Shown here in pieces: positions 42,519 to 51,203 of a stretch of DNA of 64,000 nucleotides (position 1 is the first letter of the stretch; each line of letters opens with the position of its first letter). The notes beneath the pieces were generated by a model that saw only the letters and a program-made list of their open reading frames with translations, did not search any database and had not been told where the DNA came from. Source of the stretch: Flavimobilis massiliensis (lineage in GTDB: Bacteria; Actinomycetota; Actinomycetes; Actinomycetales; Cellulomonadaceae); the NCBI RefSeq assembly GCF_900240335.1, contig NZ_LT964979.1:186001-250000 (forward strand). Reading direction: 5' to 3'. Made by a program: the position numbers and the translations under genes.

Positions 42519-43382
42519 ATGACCGAGGAGAACCGGGCCTTCCCCGCGCAGCAGCAGGAGCCGCCGGGCTTCACGGCGCCCATGGAGCCGCGGCCGGACC
42601 ACGGGGAGACGTCGTACACGGGGCACGGGCGCCTCGACGGGATGCGGGCGCTCATCACGGGCGGCGACTCCGGCATCGGGCGGGCGGTCGCGATCGCGTA
42701 TGCGCGGGAGGGCGCCGACGTCGCGATCTCGTACCTGCCGGAGGAGCAGGAGGACGCGGAGGAGACTGCACGGTGGGTCGAGCGGGTGCAGCGCAGGTGC
42801 GTGCTCGTCCCGGGCGACCTCACGCAGGAGGACGTGTGCCGGCAGACGGTCGAGCGCGCGGTCGAGGGCCTGGGTGGGCTCGACGTCCTCGTCAACAACG
42901 CTGGCTACCAGATGGCGCGCCGCGACTCGGTCGCGGACGTCACGACGGACGACCTCGACCGGGTCATGCGCACGAACCTCTACGCGCTCGTGTGGCTCGT
43001 CCAGGCTGCTTTGCCGCACCTGGGCAGCGGCTCGAGCATCATCAACGTGTCGTCGATCCAGGCGTACCAGCCGTCGAACGCGCTGCTCGACTACGCGTCG
43101 ACGAAGGCGGCGATCAACAACCTCACGGTCAACCTCGCGGCTGAACTCGGACCGAAGGGCATCCGCGTCAACGCGGTCGCGCCGGGGCCGATCTGGACGC
43201 CGCTGCAGCCAGCCACGCAGCCGAACGAGAAGATCGAGCAGTTCGGTCTCGACACGCCGCTCGGACGTGCGGGGCAGCCTGCGGAGTGCGCCCCGGCGTT
43301 CGTCTTCCTCGCGTCGCCGCGCGACGCAAGCTACGTCTCCGGGACGGTGCTCGGCGTCACGGGCGGCAAGCCGGTGTTCTGA
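42519..43382 (+). CDS. SDR family oxidoreductase, general-stress type
   Basis: A 287-residue classical short-chain dehydrogenase. The N-terminal 40-residue extension QQQEPPGFTAPMEPRPDHGE is typical of the YhdF/YdaD stress subgroup. The cofactor motif is TGGDSGIGRA, then NNAGYQ, catalytic serine in NVSSIQ and YASTKAA with Tyr and Lys, and PGPIWTPLQP. Genes of this subgroup are often induced by general stress. A strong bidirectional terminator follows. Confidence 0.93.
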   Translation: MTEENRAFPAQQQEPPGFTAPMEPRPDHGETSYTGHGRLDGMRALITGGDSGIGRAVAIAYAREGADVAISYLPEEQEDAEETARWVERVQRRCVLVPGDLTQEDVCRQTVERAVEGLGGLDVLVNNAGYQMARRDSVADVTTDDLDRVMRTNLYALVWLVQAALPHLGSGSSIINVSSIQAYQPSNALLDYASTKAAINNLTVNLAAELGPKGIRVNAVAPGPIWTPLQPATQPNEKIEQFGLDTPLGRAGQPAECAPAFVFLASPRDASYVSGTVLGVTGGKPVF

Positions 43383-43395
43383 GACGGGGCATGCA

Positions 43396-43431
43396 CGAGG
43401 GGCCCGGAACCACAAGGTTCCGGGCCCCTCG
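43396..43431. terminator. Strong bidirectional terminator
   Basis: A 16-bp perfect stem with an ACAA loop between the convergent dehydrogenase and DJ-1/PfpI genes. Confidence 0.85.
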
Positions 43432-43442
43432 CCATGCGTGCG

Positions 43443-43991
43443 TCAGGCGTGCTGTCCGGCGTGGACGCCCTCGCCGATCTCCTCGACGAGCTTGTCGTTG
43501 AACGCCGGCAGGTCGTCGGGCGTGCGGCTCGAGACGAGACCCTGGTCGACGACGACCTCCTCGTCGACCCACTCCGCGCCCGCGTTGCGCAGGTCGGTAC
43601 GCAGGCTCGGGTAGGACGTGAGGGTGCGGCCGCGGACGACGTCGGCCTCGACGAGTAGCCACGCACCGTGGCAGATGACGCCGACGGGCTTGCCAGCCGC
43701 GAAGAACGCGCGGGCGAGCGCGACGGCCGCCTCGTCGAGCCGCAGGTGGTCTGCGTTGACGACGCCGCCGGGCAGGACGAGGGCGTCGTAGTCGTCGGCC
43801 GAGGCCTCGCCTGTCGTCCTGTCGACGGGGTGCTCGTGGCCGTTCTTGCCGGTGAGCGTGCCCGTCTCGGGGGCGATGAGGTGCGCGGTCGCGCCGTGCC
43901 CCGTGACCGCCTCCCACGGGCTCATGAGCTCGGAGTCCTCGAAGCCGTTCGTGGCGACGAACGCGATCTTCTTGCCGGTGAGATGTGACAT
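43443..43991 (-). CDS. DJ-1/PfpI family protein
   Basis: A 182-residue class I glutamine-amidotransferase-like protein. KKIAFVATNGFEDSELMSPW contains the conserved acidic residue of the PfpI group, YDALVLPGG the next strand, and PVGVICHGAWLLVEAD the nucleophile elbow cysteine followed by histidine. Likely protein or metabolite damage repair (protease/deglycase-like). GAAGGAGG before the ATG is an ideal ribosome site. Confidence 0.92.
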   Translation of the reverse strand: MSHLTGKKIAFVATNGFEDSELMSPWEAVTGHGATAHLIAPETGTLTGKNGHEHPVDRTTGEASADDYDALVLPGGVVNADHLRLDEAAVALARAFFAAGKPVGVICHGAWLLVEADVVRGRTLTSYPSLRTDLRNAGAEWVDEEVVVDQGLVSSRTPDDLPAFNDKLVEEIGEGVHAGQHA

Positions 43992-44035
43992 GGTGCCTCC
44001 TTCTCTCGGGTTCTCCTGCAGGGTCTTCTACGCCA

Positions 44036-44368
44036 TCACGGCCCGCTGGTCGGCGCCACCGGGGGCGTGCTCATCGTCGGTGGCGGCGTGTGGTCGTCGT
44101 CGCGGTGGAGCGCGTGCGTGACCTTGTCCTTGAGCGCTGTTCCGGCGTCGCCGGCGACCTCGCCCACCTTCGCGCGGACGGCGGCGCCCGCGGCACCTGC
44201 CGCCTCGGCGGCACGCTCCTTCGCGGAGTCGACGACCTCCTGGACGCGGTCGTCGGCGAGCACGGAGCGTGCCTTGGCCTTGATCTCCTCGTAGCGGGCG
44301 CGGCCCGCACGGCTGCCGAGCACGTACCCGACCGCAGCACCCGCGAGGAACGTCATCTTCGAGCCCAT
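44036..44368 (-). CDS. YtxH-like small membrane-associated protein
   Basis: A 110-residue protein. The N-terminus MGSKMTFLAGAAVGYVLGSRAGRARYEEIK matches the glycine-zipper membrane segment of YtxH-type stress proteins (described in parts). A long Ala/Glu/Lys amphipathic helix (VQEVVDSAKERAAEAAGAAG) and a Pro-rich tail follow. GGAAGGA precedes the start. Context suggests a stress role. Confidence 0.75.
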   Translation of the reverse strand: MGSKMTFLAGAAVGYVLGSRAGRARYEEIKAKARSVLADDRVQEVVDSAKERAAEAAGAAGAAVRAKVGEVAGDAGTALKDKVTHALHRDDDHTPPPTMSTPPVAPTSGP

Positions 44369-44532
44369 GGGTTCGTCCTTCCGTCGTGTCCGGTGGCCTT
44401 CGCGGCCCGTCCCTCCATCGTGCGCCGCGCCTCGGCGGCGCGCATCTGGGCGGGTCGACGGTGGCACCCGGGTCGCGCGGTCGGTCGTCGCAGGTCATCA
44501 TCGGTCCACGTCCGACGACGAAGGAGGGATCG

Positions 44533-45663
44533 ATGGCAGGTTCGACGGTGCCGACGGGCCCGGTTCAGGACAGCGTGGTGCGGGACGACGCGGTGCGGGC
44601 TGCCGTGCCGCAGCTTCGCACGTCAGGGGAGGTGTGGAGCGTCGTCGCGTTCGGCGCCGAGGGACCGCGCGACGCGCGGGACCGCGCGCTCGCGCTTCTC
44701 GCCGACGTGAGCGATGTCGGCGGGGCGCTCGCGGTCGCGCCGCAGCTGCCAGCGACCCTGCGTCCGGGCGGTGACGGGACGGTGGCGGTGTGGGAGCTGC
44801 TCGCGACGGTCGCGTCCCGCGACCTCGGGCTCGCGCGGGCGATCGAGCCGCACCTCGACGCGCTCGCGATCCTCGCGCAGGCGGGGCTCGCGCCGGACGA
44901 CGTCGTGACGGACGGCGCACGGGCGTCGTGGGGCGTGTTCGCGGCGGAGGGGCCGGCGGCGACGCTCGCGGCGCAAGCCTCGGACGACGGTCGCGTCGTG
45001 CTGCTCAACGGGACGAAGCCGTGGTGCTCGCTCGCGGACCGGCTCGACGCGGCTCTCGTCACGGCGCGTGACGCAGCGGGGGAACGTCAGTTGTACGCGG
45101 TCGACCTGCGGCACGCGGGCGTCGCCGCGGCGGCCGAGGAGTGGGTTGCGCGCGGCCTCACGGAGATCCCAAGCACGGGCCTCGAGCTCACGGCGGTCCC
45201 GGCGGTCGCGGTCGGGGAACCCGGCTGGTACCTCGAGCGTCCCGGTTTCGCGTGGGGCGGCGCGGGGGTTGCGGCGTGCTGGTACGGCGGGGCTGTCGGG
45301 CTTGCGCGTACGCTGCGCGAGCAGGTCGCGCGACGGTCGGATGCCGAGCTGCTCCTCATGCACCTGGGCGACGTCGACGAGCATCTGCACGCGGCGCGGG
45401 CCGTGCTCGGCGAGGCGGCGCGCGAGGTGGCCGCGGGTCGTCCGACGCCCGTGACGACCGCACGAGTTCGGGCCGTGGTCGCCCGCACGTGCGAGCGGGT
45501 GCTGCGGACGGTAGCGCACGCACTCGGCCCTGCACCTCTCGCGCTCGACGCCGCTCACGCCAAGCGGGTCGCCGATCTCGAGATCTACGTGCGTCAGCAC
45601 CATGCGGAGCGTGATCTCGTGTCGTTGGGCCGCAAAAACCTCGCGACGGGGCCGTCGTGGTGA
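44533..45663 (+). CDS. Acyl-CoA dehydrogenase-fold protein
   Basis: A 376-residue protein with the acyl-CoA dehydrogenase outline: helical N-terminus, DVSDVGGALAVAPQLPATL, a middle beta domain (ASWGVFAAEGPAATLAA, VVLLNGTKPWCSLAD), and a C-terminal four-helix region with FAWGGAGVAACWYGGAVGLA. The usual catalytic glutamate cannot be placed confidently. It heads a coupled operon with the deacetylase-methyltransferase and glycosyltransferase genes (GTGA, then ATGA), a set seen in other actinobacteria and thought to modify a surface or small-molecule glycan. AAGGAGGG lies before the ATG. Confidence 0.82.
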   Translation: MAGSTVPTGPVQDSVVRDDAVRAAVPQLRTSGEVWSVVAFGAEGPRDARDRALALLADVSDVGGALAVAPQLPATLRPGGDGTVAVWELLATVASRDLGLARAIEPHLDALAILAQAGLAPDDVVTDGARASWGVFAAEGPAATLAAQASDDGRVVLLNGTKPWCSLADRLDAALVTARDAAGERQLYAVDLRHAGVAAAAEEWVARGLTEIPSTGLELTAVPAVAVGEPGWYLERPGFAWGGAGVAACWYGGAVGLARTLREQVARRSDAELLLMHLGDVDEHLHAARAVLGEAAREVAAGRPTPVTTARVRAVVARTCERVLRTVAHALGPAPLALDAAHAKRVADLEIYVRQHHAERDLVSLGRKNLATGPSW

Positions 45664-47021
45664 GCTTCGACGCTGCCGAGCCGGGGACGGACGCGCGCGC
45701 GTGGGACGCGGCGCTCGCGGCGCTGCCCGCGCTCGCGCTGCCGGCGGTCGACCGGGTCGTGGTCCTCGCGGCGCACGCGGACGACGAGACCCTCGGGGCG
45801 GGCGGCCTCCTCGCGCGGCTCGGCGCCTCGGGCGTGACGCTCGAGGTCGTGTGCGTGACGGACGGCGCGGCGTCGCACGCGGGCGTCGGGCGCGACGAGC
45901 TCGTCGCGACGCGGCGTGCCGAGCTCCGCGAGGCGCTCGACGTCCTGTGCCCGGGCGCGCAGGTTCACGTGCTCGACCACCCCGACGCGGCCACGGGCGC
46001 GCACCGCGCGGGGGTGCGCGCCGACCTCGCCCGGGTCCTCGACGCCGGGACGGTTGGCGCGCGGCTGCTCGTCGTCGCGCCGTGGCGCGGCGACGGGCAT
46101 CACGACCACCGGGTCGTCGGGGAGGTCGCCGCTGAGCTCGCCGCGGAGCGCGGCGCGCACCTCTGGGAGTATCCGGTGTGGCTGTGGCACTGGGGCGACC
46201 CGGACGCCGGGCTGCCCGAGGGCGCTCGCGCGCTGATCCTGCGGGACGCGGAGGTCGTCGCGAAGATGCGGGCGCTCGGCGCCTACGAGTCGCAGACGAT
46301 GCCCGACGCTGCGGGAAACGCGCCGGTGCTGCACGCCCGGTTCCTTCGGCACGTGGTGCGGGACGTCGAGACGTTCGTCGTCACGCCCGCCCGGGGCGCT
46401 GCCGACCGGCCCGAGCGGCTGGGCGCGGAGTACTTCACGGAGCTCTACGGCCGCCGGGAGGACCCGTGGCGGCTCGGCACGCGATGGTACGAGCGGCGCA
46501 AGCGTGCGCTCACGGTCGCGAGCCTGCCGCGGGAGGACCTCGGTCGCGTGCTCGAGATCGGGTGTTCGCTCGGGCACCTCACGGTCGACCTGGCGTCGCG
46601 GGCCCGGGAGGTCGTCGCGCTCGACGTCGCCGAGCGAGCCGTCGAGCAGGCACGGCAGCGCGTCGCGGACGCGGGCCTCGCCGACAGGGTCGACGTGCGG
46701 GTCGGCTCGGCGCTTGACGCGCTGCCGGACGGGCCGTTCGACACCGTCGTCGTCTCCGAGGTGGGCTACTACCTCTCGCGCACGGACCTCGCGGACCTTG
46801 CGACCCGCCTCCTGGGCGTGCTCGCCCCGGCGGGGTGCGTTGTCACGTGCCACTGGCGCCACGACGTGCCGGAGTACCCGCTCACGGGTGACGACGCGCG
46901 GGACGTCCTGGCGCGCGGGCTCGGCCTGCGGCGGCTCGTCGAGCATGTCGAGGAGGACTTCGTCCTCGACGTCCTCTCCCGCGACCCGCGCTCGGTCGCG
47001 GCGCTCGAGGGGCTGACATGA
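45660..47021 (+). CDS. PIG-L deacetylase fused to a SAM methyltransferase
   Basis: A 453-residue two-domain protein. Residues 1-230 are a PIG-L/LmbE zinc deacetylase: VVVLAAHADDETLGAGGLLARL carries the AHxDD metal motif, and DGHHDHRVVGE the second histidine motif. From about residue 275 comes a class I methyltransferase with the SAM motif VLEIGCSLGHLTVDLA, then VVALDVAERAV and FDTVVVSEVGYYL. GTG start overlaps the upstream stop; a GTG at 45657 is the alternative. Deacetylation then methylation of one sugar substrate is the simplest reading. Confidence 0.92.
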   Translation: MSFDAAEPGTDARAWDAALAALPALALPAVDRVVVLAAHADDETLGAGGLLARLGASGVTLEVVCVTDGAASHAGVGRDELVATRRAELREALDVLCPGAQVHVLDHPDAATGAHRAGVRADLARVLDAGTVGARLLVVAPWRGDGHHDHRVVGEVAAELAAERGAHLWEYPVWLWHWGDPDAGLPEGARALILRDAEVVAKMRALGAYESQTMPDAAGNAPVLHARFLRHVVRDVETFVVTPARGAADRPERLGAEYFTELYGRREDPWRLGTRWYERRKRALTVASLPREDLGRVLEIGCSLGHLTVDLASRAREVVALDVAERAVEQARQRVADAGLADRVDVRVGSALDALPDGPFDTVVVSEVGYYLSRTDLADLATRLLGVLAPAGCVVTCHWRHDVPEYPLTGDDARDVLARGLGLRRLVEHVEEDFVLDVLSRDPRSVAALEGLT

Positions 47022-47767
47022 CGGCGACGACGCGGGTGCGACGCACAGAGGTTGTCGTGCCCGCGCACGACGAGGAGGGACTCGTCGGCCGGTGCGTCGA
47101 GGGTCTCGCGGCTGCCGTCGGGCATGCCCGCGCGCACGGCCTCGACGCGCGGGTGACGCTCGTCCTCGACGCGTGCCGCGACGCGACCGGCACGGTCGCG
47201 GCGGAGGCCGCGGCGCGCGCGGGCCTCGACCTCACGGTCGTGGAGCTCGACGCGTGCGCGGTCGGTCGCGCCCGCGAGGCGGGGGTCGCGGCGGTGCGTG
47301 CACGGCTCGCCCGCGAGGCTGCTGTCGCGGACGAGGAGGTGTGGCTGCTCCATACGGACGCGGACTCCGTCGTCGGGCACGACTGGATCGTCGAGCACGT
47401 GCGGCTCGCGGACGCGGGGGCCGACGTCGTCGTCGGAACCGTCCGTCCCGATCCTGCGGACCTCGGGCCGGAGCGGACGCGAGCGTGGGCCGCGACGCGC
47501 GTGCCCGGGCGGCCCAACGGTCACGTCCACGGCGCGAACCTCGGCCTACGACTGTCTGCGCACGTTGCTGCCGGTGGCTTCGACCCGGTCGTCGCGCACG
47601 AGGACGTCGGGCTCGTCGCGCGGCTGCGTGCGCTGCCGGTGAGGATCGTCGCGTCGGACGTCGTCGACGTCCTCACGTCAGGCCGGACGGAGGGCCGGGC
47701 GCCGCACGGGTACGCGCAGTACCTGCGCGAGCGGTTCGCGCCTGCGGGATCTGGTGCGCCGTCGTGA
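47018..47767 (+). CDS. Family 2 glycosyltransferase
   Basis: A 249-residue GT-A fold transferase. RRTEVVVPAHDEEGLVGRCV is the nucleotide-sugar-binding start, LLHTDADSVVGHDWI contains the DxD motif, and FDPVVAHEDVGLVARL the ED acceptor-site motif. ATGA overlap with the deacetylase-methyltransferase gene indicates coupling. No membrane segment is seen, so it acts in the cytoplasm on a soluble or inner-leaflet acceptor. Confidence 0.9.
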   Translation: MTATTRVRRTEVVVPAHDEEGLVGRCVEGLAAAVGHARAHGLDARVTLVLDACRDATGTVAAEAAARAGLDLTVVELDACAVGRAREAGVAAVRARLAREAAVADEEVWLLHTDADSVVGHDWIVEHVRLADAGADVVVGTVRPDPADLGPERTRAWAATRVPGRPNGHVHGANLGLRLSAHVAAGGFDPVVAHEDVGLVARLRALPVRIVASDVVDVLTSGRTEGRAPHGYAQYLRERFAPAGSGAPS

Positions 47768-47794
47768 GGGACGTGGTGGGGCGCAGGGTCACCG

Positions 47795-47814
47795 CCGCCG
47801 CTGGGCCGCGGCGG
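47795..47814. terminator. Short hairpin between convergent genes
   Basis: Seven-base arms (CCGCCGC and GCGGCGG) with a TGGGCC loop in the 54-base gap between the glycosyltransferase and the permease. Confidence 0.4.
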
Positions 47815-47821
47815 GACGCGC

Positions 47822-49029
47822 TCAGGTTGCGGCGATCGTGAGGGTCGCGAGGAGCACCGTGAGCGGTGCGACGAGCAGGCCGAGCGCCATGTAGCCGCCC
47901 CAGCGGACGCTCACGCCGAGGCGGGTGAGGCGATCGTGCCAGAGGAGCGTGGCGAGCGACGCCCACGGTGTGACGAGCGGCCCCGCGTTGACGCCGACGA
48001 GCAGCGCGACGAGGCGCGCAGGGGAGCCCGTCACGGGCTCGAGGGCGAGGTAGGCGGGCAGGTTGTCGACGAGGTTCGCGCCGAGCATGCCGGTCGCGGC
48101 GACGCGCAGCAGGTCGGCCGTCCCCTCGCCCTCGCCTGCGACGCGCGCGAGCCACGCGCCGAGGCCCGCCCCGTGGGCGGCCTCGAACACGACGAAGAGA
48201 CCGCTCACGAGCACGAGCGTCGGCCAGGGGATGAGGCTCCAGCACAGAGCGTCGGGTTTGCCGGGAGCGCCGCGCCCGTCGGGAGCACCGTGCCCGTCGG
48301 GAGTCGCGCGCTCGCGGAGCGTGAACGCGCCCGCGAGCACGGCGGCGGCGACGACGGCGGGGATCCACACGTCGATGCCCGAGACGAGCGCGGGCACGAG
48401 CAGTGTGACCGTGACGCCTGCGATCCGCAGGAGCACGGGGTCGTACGGTTCGGGCGGTCGCTGCTCGGGGTCGTGGCGGCCCGTGAGCGCGCGGCGGAAC
48501 AGGACCAGCAGCACGAGCATGGGGACGACGGTCGCGACGAGAGCGGGCGCCCACGTGAGGCGCGCGAACGCGAGCGGACTCGGGTCGCCGAGCGCGTGCA
48601 GCGCGAGGAGGTTCGTGAGGTTCGACGTCGGCAGCCACAGCGAGCCCGCGTTGGCGAGCCACACGGTCGTGAGCGCGAACGGCAGGGGAGCGACGTCGAC
48701 GTGCCGCGCGAGCACGACGACGACGGGGGTGAGAAGGACGGCGGTCGTGTCGAGCGACAGGAATGCGGTCGAGACGGCGCCCGCGACGACGACGAGACCC
48801 CACAGCGCGAGCGTGCTGCCGCGGCCCCAGCGGGCGACGCGCGCGGCGACCGCGTCGAAGAGTCCCGCGCGCGCGGCGAGGTCCGTGACGACGGTCATGC
48901 CGACGACGAACGCGAGGACGGGACCGACGCGTGCGGCGAGGCGGCGACGTCGGCGAGGGGGAGGACGCCCACAGCGACGAGGACCGCGCCGACGACGAGC
49001 AGGGCGAGGCCCGTCAACGTCGTGCGCAT
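47822..49029 (-). pseudogene. ArsB/SLC13-like permease, frameshifted near the N-terminus
   Basis: The body of about 370 residues is an ion-transporter-superfamily permease with about ten helices: TAVLLTPVVVVLARH, SLWLPTSNLTNLLAL and MLGANLVDNLPAYLAL, as in ArsB-type anion permeases. Its natural start MRTTLTGLALLVVGAVLVAV (ATG at 49029) is in another frame. The two join if one base is added between 48940 and 48941, restoring V-A-A-L-A-A-R-V-G-P. Either a real inactivating deletion or a sequencing error. Substrate unknown; no other arsenic gene is nearby. Confidence 0.75.
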
Positions 49030-49231
49030 TGCTGGCTCCGGTTCTCGGGTACGCGTGCCTCTTTGGGCGAGAGGCCCGGGGCGATGCTAGTCGGCTGGGA
49101 TCGTGGTGCTGCACGTCTGCCTGGGCGGCGGTCCTTCCACGGCGACGTCTCCCGGCTGGTGTCTCGGGGCCGTGCGTAGAGCACCGTCCGCGAGCAGGTA
49201 GGATCTTCCGTGTTCGGAGCCACGGCTCCGC

Positions 49232-49307
49232 GGGGCTGTGGCGCAGCTGGTAGCGCACCTGCATGGCATGCAGGGGGTCAGGGGTTCGAGTCCCCTCAGC
49301 TCCACCA
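49232..49307 (+). tRNA. tRNA-Ala(GGC), copy 3
   Basis: Identical in sequence to copy 1, with G3-U70, anticodon GGC and encoded CCA. A TAGGAT -10 element lies at 49199-49204 and a short GGAGC-CACG-GCTCC hairpin just before the tRNA. Its flanks differ from copies 1 and 2. It borders the accessory island at 49.3-55 kb. Confidence 0.97.
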
Positions 49308-49343
49308 TGTGAGTAGTCGGGACATCGTTGAGAGATGTCTCGG

Positions 49344-49404
49344 GGCGTCGTTCATAGTTCGAGAGCTCGGCCGGCGGCCGGGCTCTTGTGCGTTGGTGCG
49401 CCAG
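49344..49404 (+). repeat. 60-bp direct repeat, copy 1
   Basis: Starts GGCGTCGTTCAT and contains CGGCCGGGC and GTGCGTTG. It recurs at 51397-51456 in the same orientation with about 80 percent identity. The two copies bound a 2-kb stretch with the HxlR remnant, the antitoxin and the IS fragments. Confidence 0.7.
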
Positions 49405-49551
49405 TGGGTGCGGTTTGTCTCGCGTGACCGGGCTGGAGGCGCGGGAACGGCGATCCCAGGCGCTAGTTTGAAGAATCTGTCCGAAACCGCCGACGCAGCC
49501 GGTTGCCATCTACTAGCGTGTGAGTCGCAACCGGACAACAGGGTGGGGGCC

Positions 49552-50064
49552 ATGCGTAGAGGTGCCAAAGCCGCGACGATGGCGGCGGTAGTCATCACGG
49601 CCTCACTCGGGTACGTAGCCGCAACTAGCCCGTTCACAGACGAGGGCGACACCCTTTCGTCAGCCGCCGTACTGAACCGGGCGCAGGTCGAGCGGATCGA
49701 CACGTCCCCGAACAAGGGACGAGTTGCGTTGCCGGCAGCCGAGCCGCCTCTCCTGGAGTTCGTCCAAGCGGTCCGCACGAAGCAGTCGGCGTCCGAGGTC
49801 CACTTCCAGGAGCGCGGCACCTTCGTTGTCGTCTGCCGCGGGATCGACGATGCGGACAGCGCGTGCGACGCTGAGACCGCCACCGTCTTCCGAGACGAAG
49901 ACGTGAACGGGCAGCGAGTTCGGGTCGCCTGGATTGCGTCCGACGACGCGACGGCGAAGGTCGGTCAGGTCGCCTCCGACGATGACCGGGCACAGATCGA
50001 GCAGTTCTGGGTTGGCGTCGACCTCCAGCTGGGCATGCCCGCCTGGCTGTACGACTTCGCGTGA
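49552..50064 (+). CDS. Membrane-anchored or secreted protein
   Basis: A 170-residue protein from ATG 49552: MRRGAKAATMAAVVITASLGYVAA is a positively charged start and one hydrophobic segment. The soluble domain has two cysteines (VVVCRGI, DSACDAE), probably a disulfide, and an acidic C-terminal half. No family recognised. The frame is open upstream through the tRNA, but an earlier start would bury the signal segment. Confidence 0.6.
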   Translation: MRRGAKAATMAAVVITASLGYVAATSPFTDEGDTLSSAAVLNRAQVERIDTSPNKGRVALPAAEPPLLEFVQAVRTKQSASEVHFQERGTFVVVCRGIDDADSACDAETATVFRDEDVNGQRVRVAWIASDDATAKVGQVASDDDRAQIEQFWVGVDLQLGMPAWLYDFA

Positions 50065-50074
50065 CCTTTTCACC

Positions 50075-50479
50075 TCAGAGTGTGGACGAGCCCCCGCCTT
50101 TCGTCTCGACCCACTCTCGCAGCATCACCAGTGGTCCCGCGGCCCCGTGCCCCAGCTCGGTGAGCTCGTACCCGACGCGCGCCGACACTTCCGGGTAGAC
50201 GGTTCGGGTGACGAGTCCGTGGTCCTCGAGTCGTTTGAGCGTCTGCGAGAGGACCTTGTGGCTGATGCCCACGAGCCGCCGCGTGAACTCGCCGTTGCGC
50301 TTCGGCCCGTCCTCGAGCGCGCCGATCGCGAGCATGTCGAGCTCCTGGAAGAGCGTTGTCAGATGCGACCTTGTGCGGTTCGGGAAGGGCGTGGGATTTC
50401 CGGAGCCGGACTCATTCGATCCCGGGTTGCCGCGGATCAACTGCCCGAGAGCCAGCAGACGTCGTGATCGGAACCTCAT
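50075..50479 (-). CDS. Degenerate HxlR-type regulator copy
   Basis: Residues from MLAIGALEDGPKRNGEFTRR to the end match the HxlR winged helix of the gene at 51639 (MLAIGALEDG against ALAIGALEDG, then KVLSQTLKRLEDHGLVTRTV identical). The normal N-terminus with its sensor cysteine (CPCRDMLDLLANKW) is replaced by unrelated basic sequence MRFRSRRLLALGQLIRGNPG. It is probably a truncated duplicate, non-functional or altered in sensing. Confidence 0.6.
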   Translation of the reverse strand: MRFRSRRLLALGQLIRGNPGSNESGSGNPTPFPNRTRSHLTTLFQELDMLAIGALEDGPKRNGEFTRRLVGISHKVLSQTLKRLEDHGLVTRTVYPEVSARVGYELTELGHGAAGPLVMLREWVETKGGGSSTL

Positions 50480-50688
50480 GCATTCTCCGAGTGGCCGTCG
50501 TCAGGCATCGTACGTATCGAAGTGTGCCTGTTCGACCGGCCTCGCCAGCGTGAGGCGCACCCCGCGTGCAGAGTGCGAACTGGCTGTCGTTCTTGGCCGT
50601 CCACAACGGATCGGAGCCGATCGTGCCCACCAGGCCGTTTTGGGTTGCCCCGGTAGAATAGTGCGACTCGGGAGAGGGGAGCCCCGCC

Positions 50689-50925
50689 GTGGCTACAGAG
50701 TTCGATATCGAGGTCCGTTGGCCCGAGTTGCTCGTGCAACTCGACGAGACTCAGCGTCGTGCCGTGGTGCAGTCGCTCGCCAGCGCGTGGCATGAGGGGT
50801 GGATCCCGAACCGCGAGGATGTGGAGAACCTGACGGACGAGGCCCGCGGTGCGATCGACGCCGAGGAGTACCGTCGGCGCGCCCACGCCGCTGCGCGGCG
50901 TCGGACGGCAGCCGTCGCTCCTTGA
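50689..50925 (+). CDS. VbhA-like antitoxin
   Basis: A 78-residue protein resembling antitoxins of Fic toxins (VbhA type): a helical core RRAVVQSLASAWHEGWIPNR followed by a DEARGAIDAEEYRRRA helix, the usual 'Ser-Ala-x-x-E-G ... G-x-I-x-x-x-E' layout with some deviation. GTG start after GGAGAGGGGAG, and TAGAAT (50654-50659) is a good -10. Its stop shares one base with the start of the Fic gene remnant, the standard toxin-antitoxin coupling. Confidence 0.7.
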   Translation: MATEFDIEVRWPELLVQLDETQRRAVVQSLASAWHEGWIPNREDVENLTDEARGAIDAEEYRRRAHAAARRRTAAVAP

Positions 50926-50980
50926 TGGCGTTCGCCACCTGGGAGCTGTACTTCTTACCCGCCGCCCGACGAGGGCACGC
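50925..50980 (+). pseudogene. Fic toxin gene, N-terminal remnant
   Basis: MAFATWELYFLP, the start expected of actinobacterial Fic proteins paired with VbhA-like antitoxins. The next family residues PPPDEGTLN appear after a one-base frame change near 50958. Coding similarity ends at about 50981, where TGAACCGTCACGGG looks like the end of an insertion sequence. Fewer than 20 codons of the toxin remain. Confidence 0.6.
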
Positions 50981-51029
50981 TGAACCGTCACGGGTTTGAT
51001 GCCGTTTCCTTGTGATGAAGGATGACGAC

Positions 51030-51173
51030 ATGCCCAAGAAGTACGACGCAGAGTTCGAGGCCCGCGCGGTGCGCCTGGTCCGGGACCATCTCCAGGACTA
51101 CGGGTCGGTGACGGCCGCGAGCACAGCGGTCGGGGCGCAGCTCGGCGTGGCTCGCGAGAGCCTGGACTGCTGA
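51030..51173 (+). mobile_element. IS3-type transposase OrfA fragment
   Basis: MPKKYDAEFEARAVRLVRDH..DYGSVTAAS..VGAQLGVARESL is the N-terminal helix-turn-helix of an IS3-family OrfA. It stops after 47 codons, where a complete OrfA has about 100. The upstream TGAACCGTCACGGGTTTGAT (from 50981) is the probable left end. Confidence 0.75.
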
Positions 51174-51203
51174 AGGTTCGGTTGACACTTCGGGTGTGGT
51201 GGT

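Noticed and set aside
48063..49253. A plus-strand open frame spanning the permease and tRNA copy 3
   Set aside because: It runs through the tRNA gene and encodes Arg/Ser/Thr-rich nonsense; the minus strand carries the permease helices.
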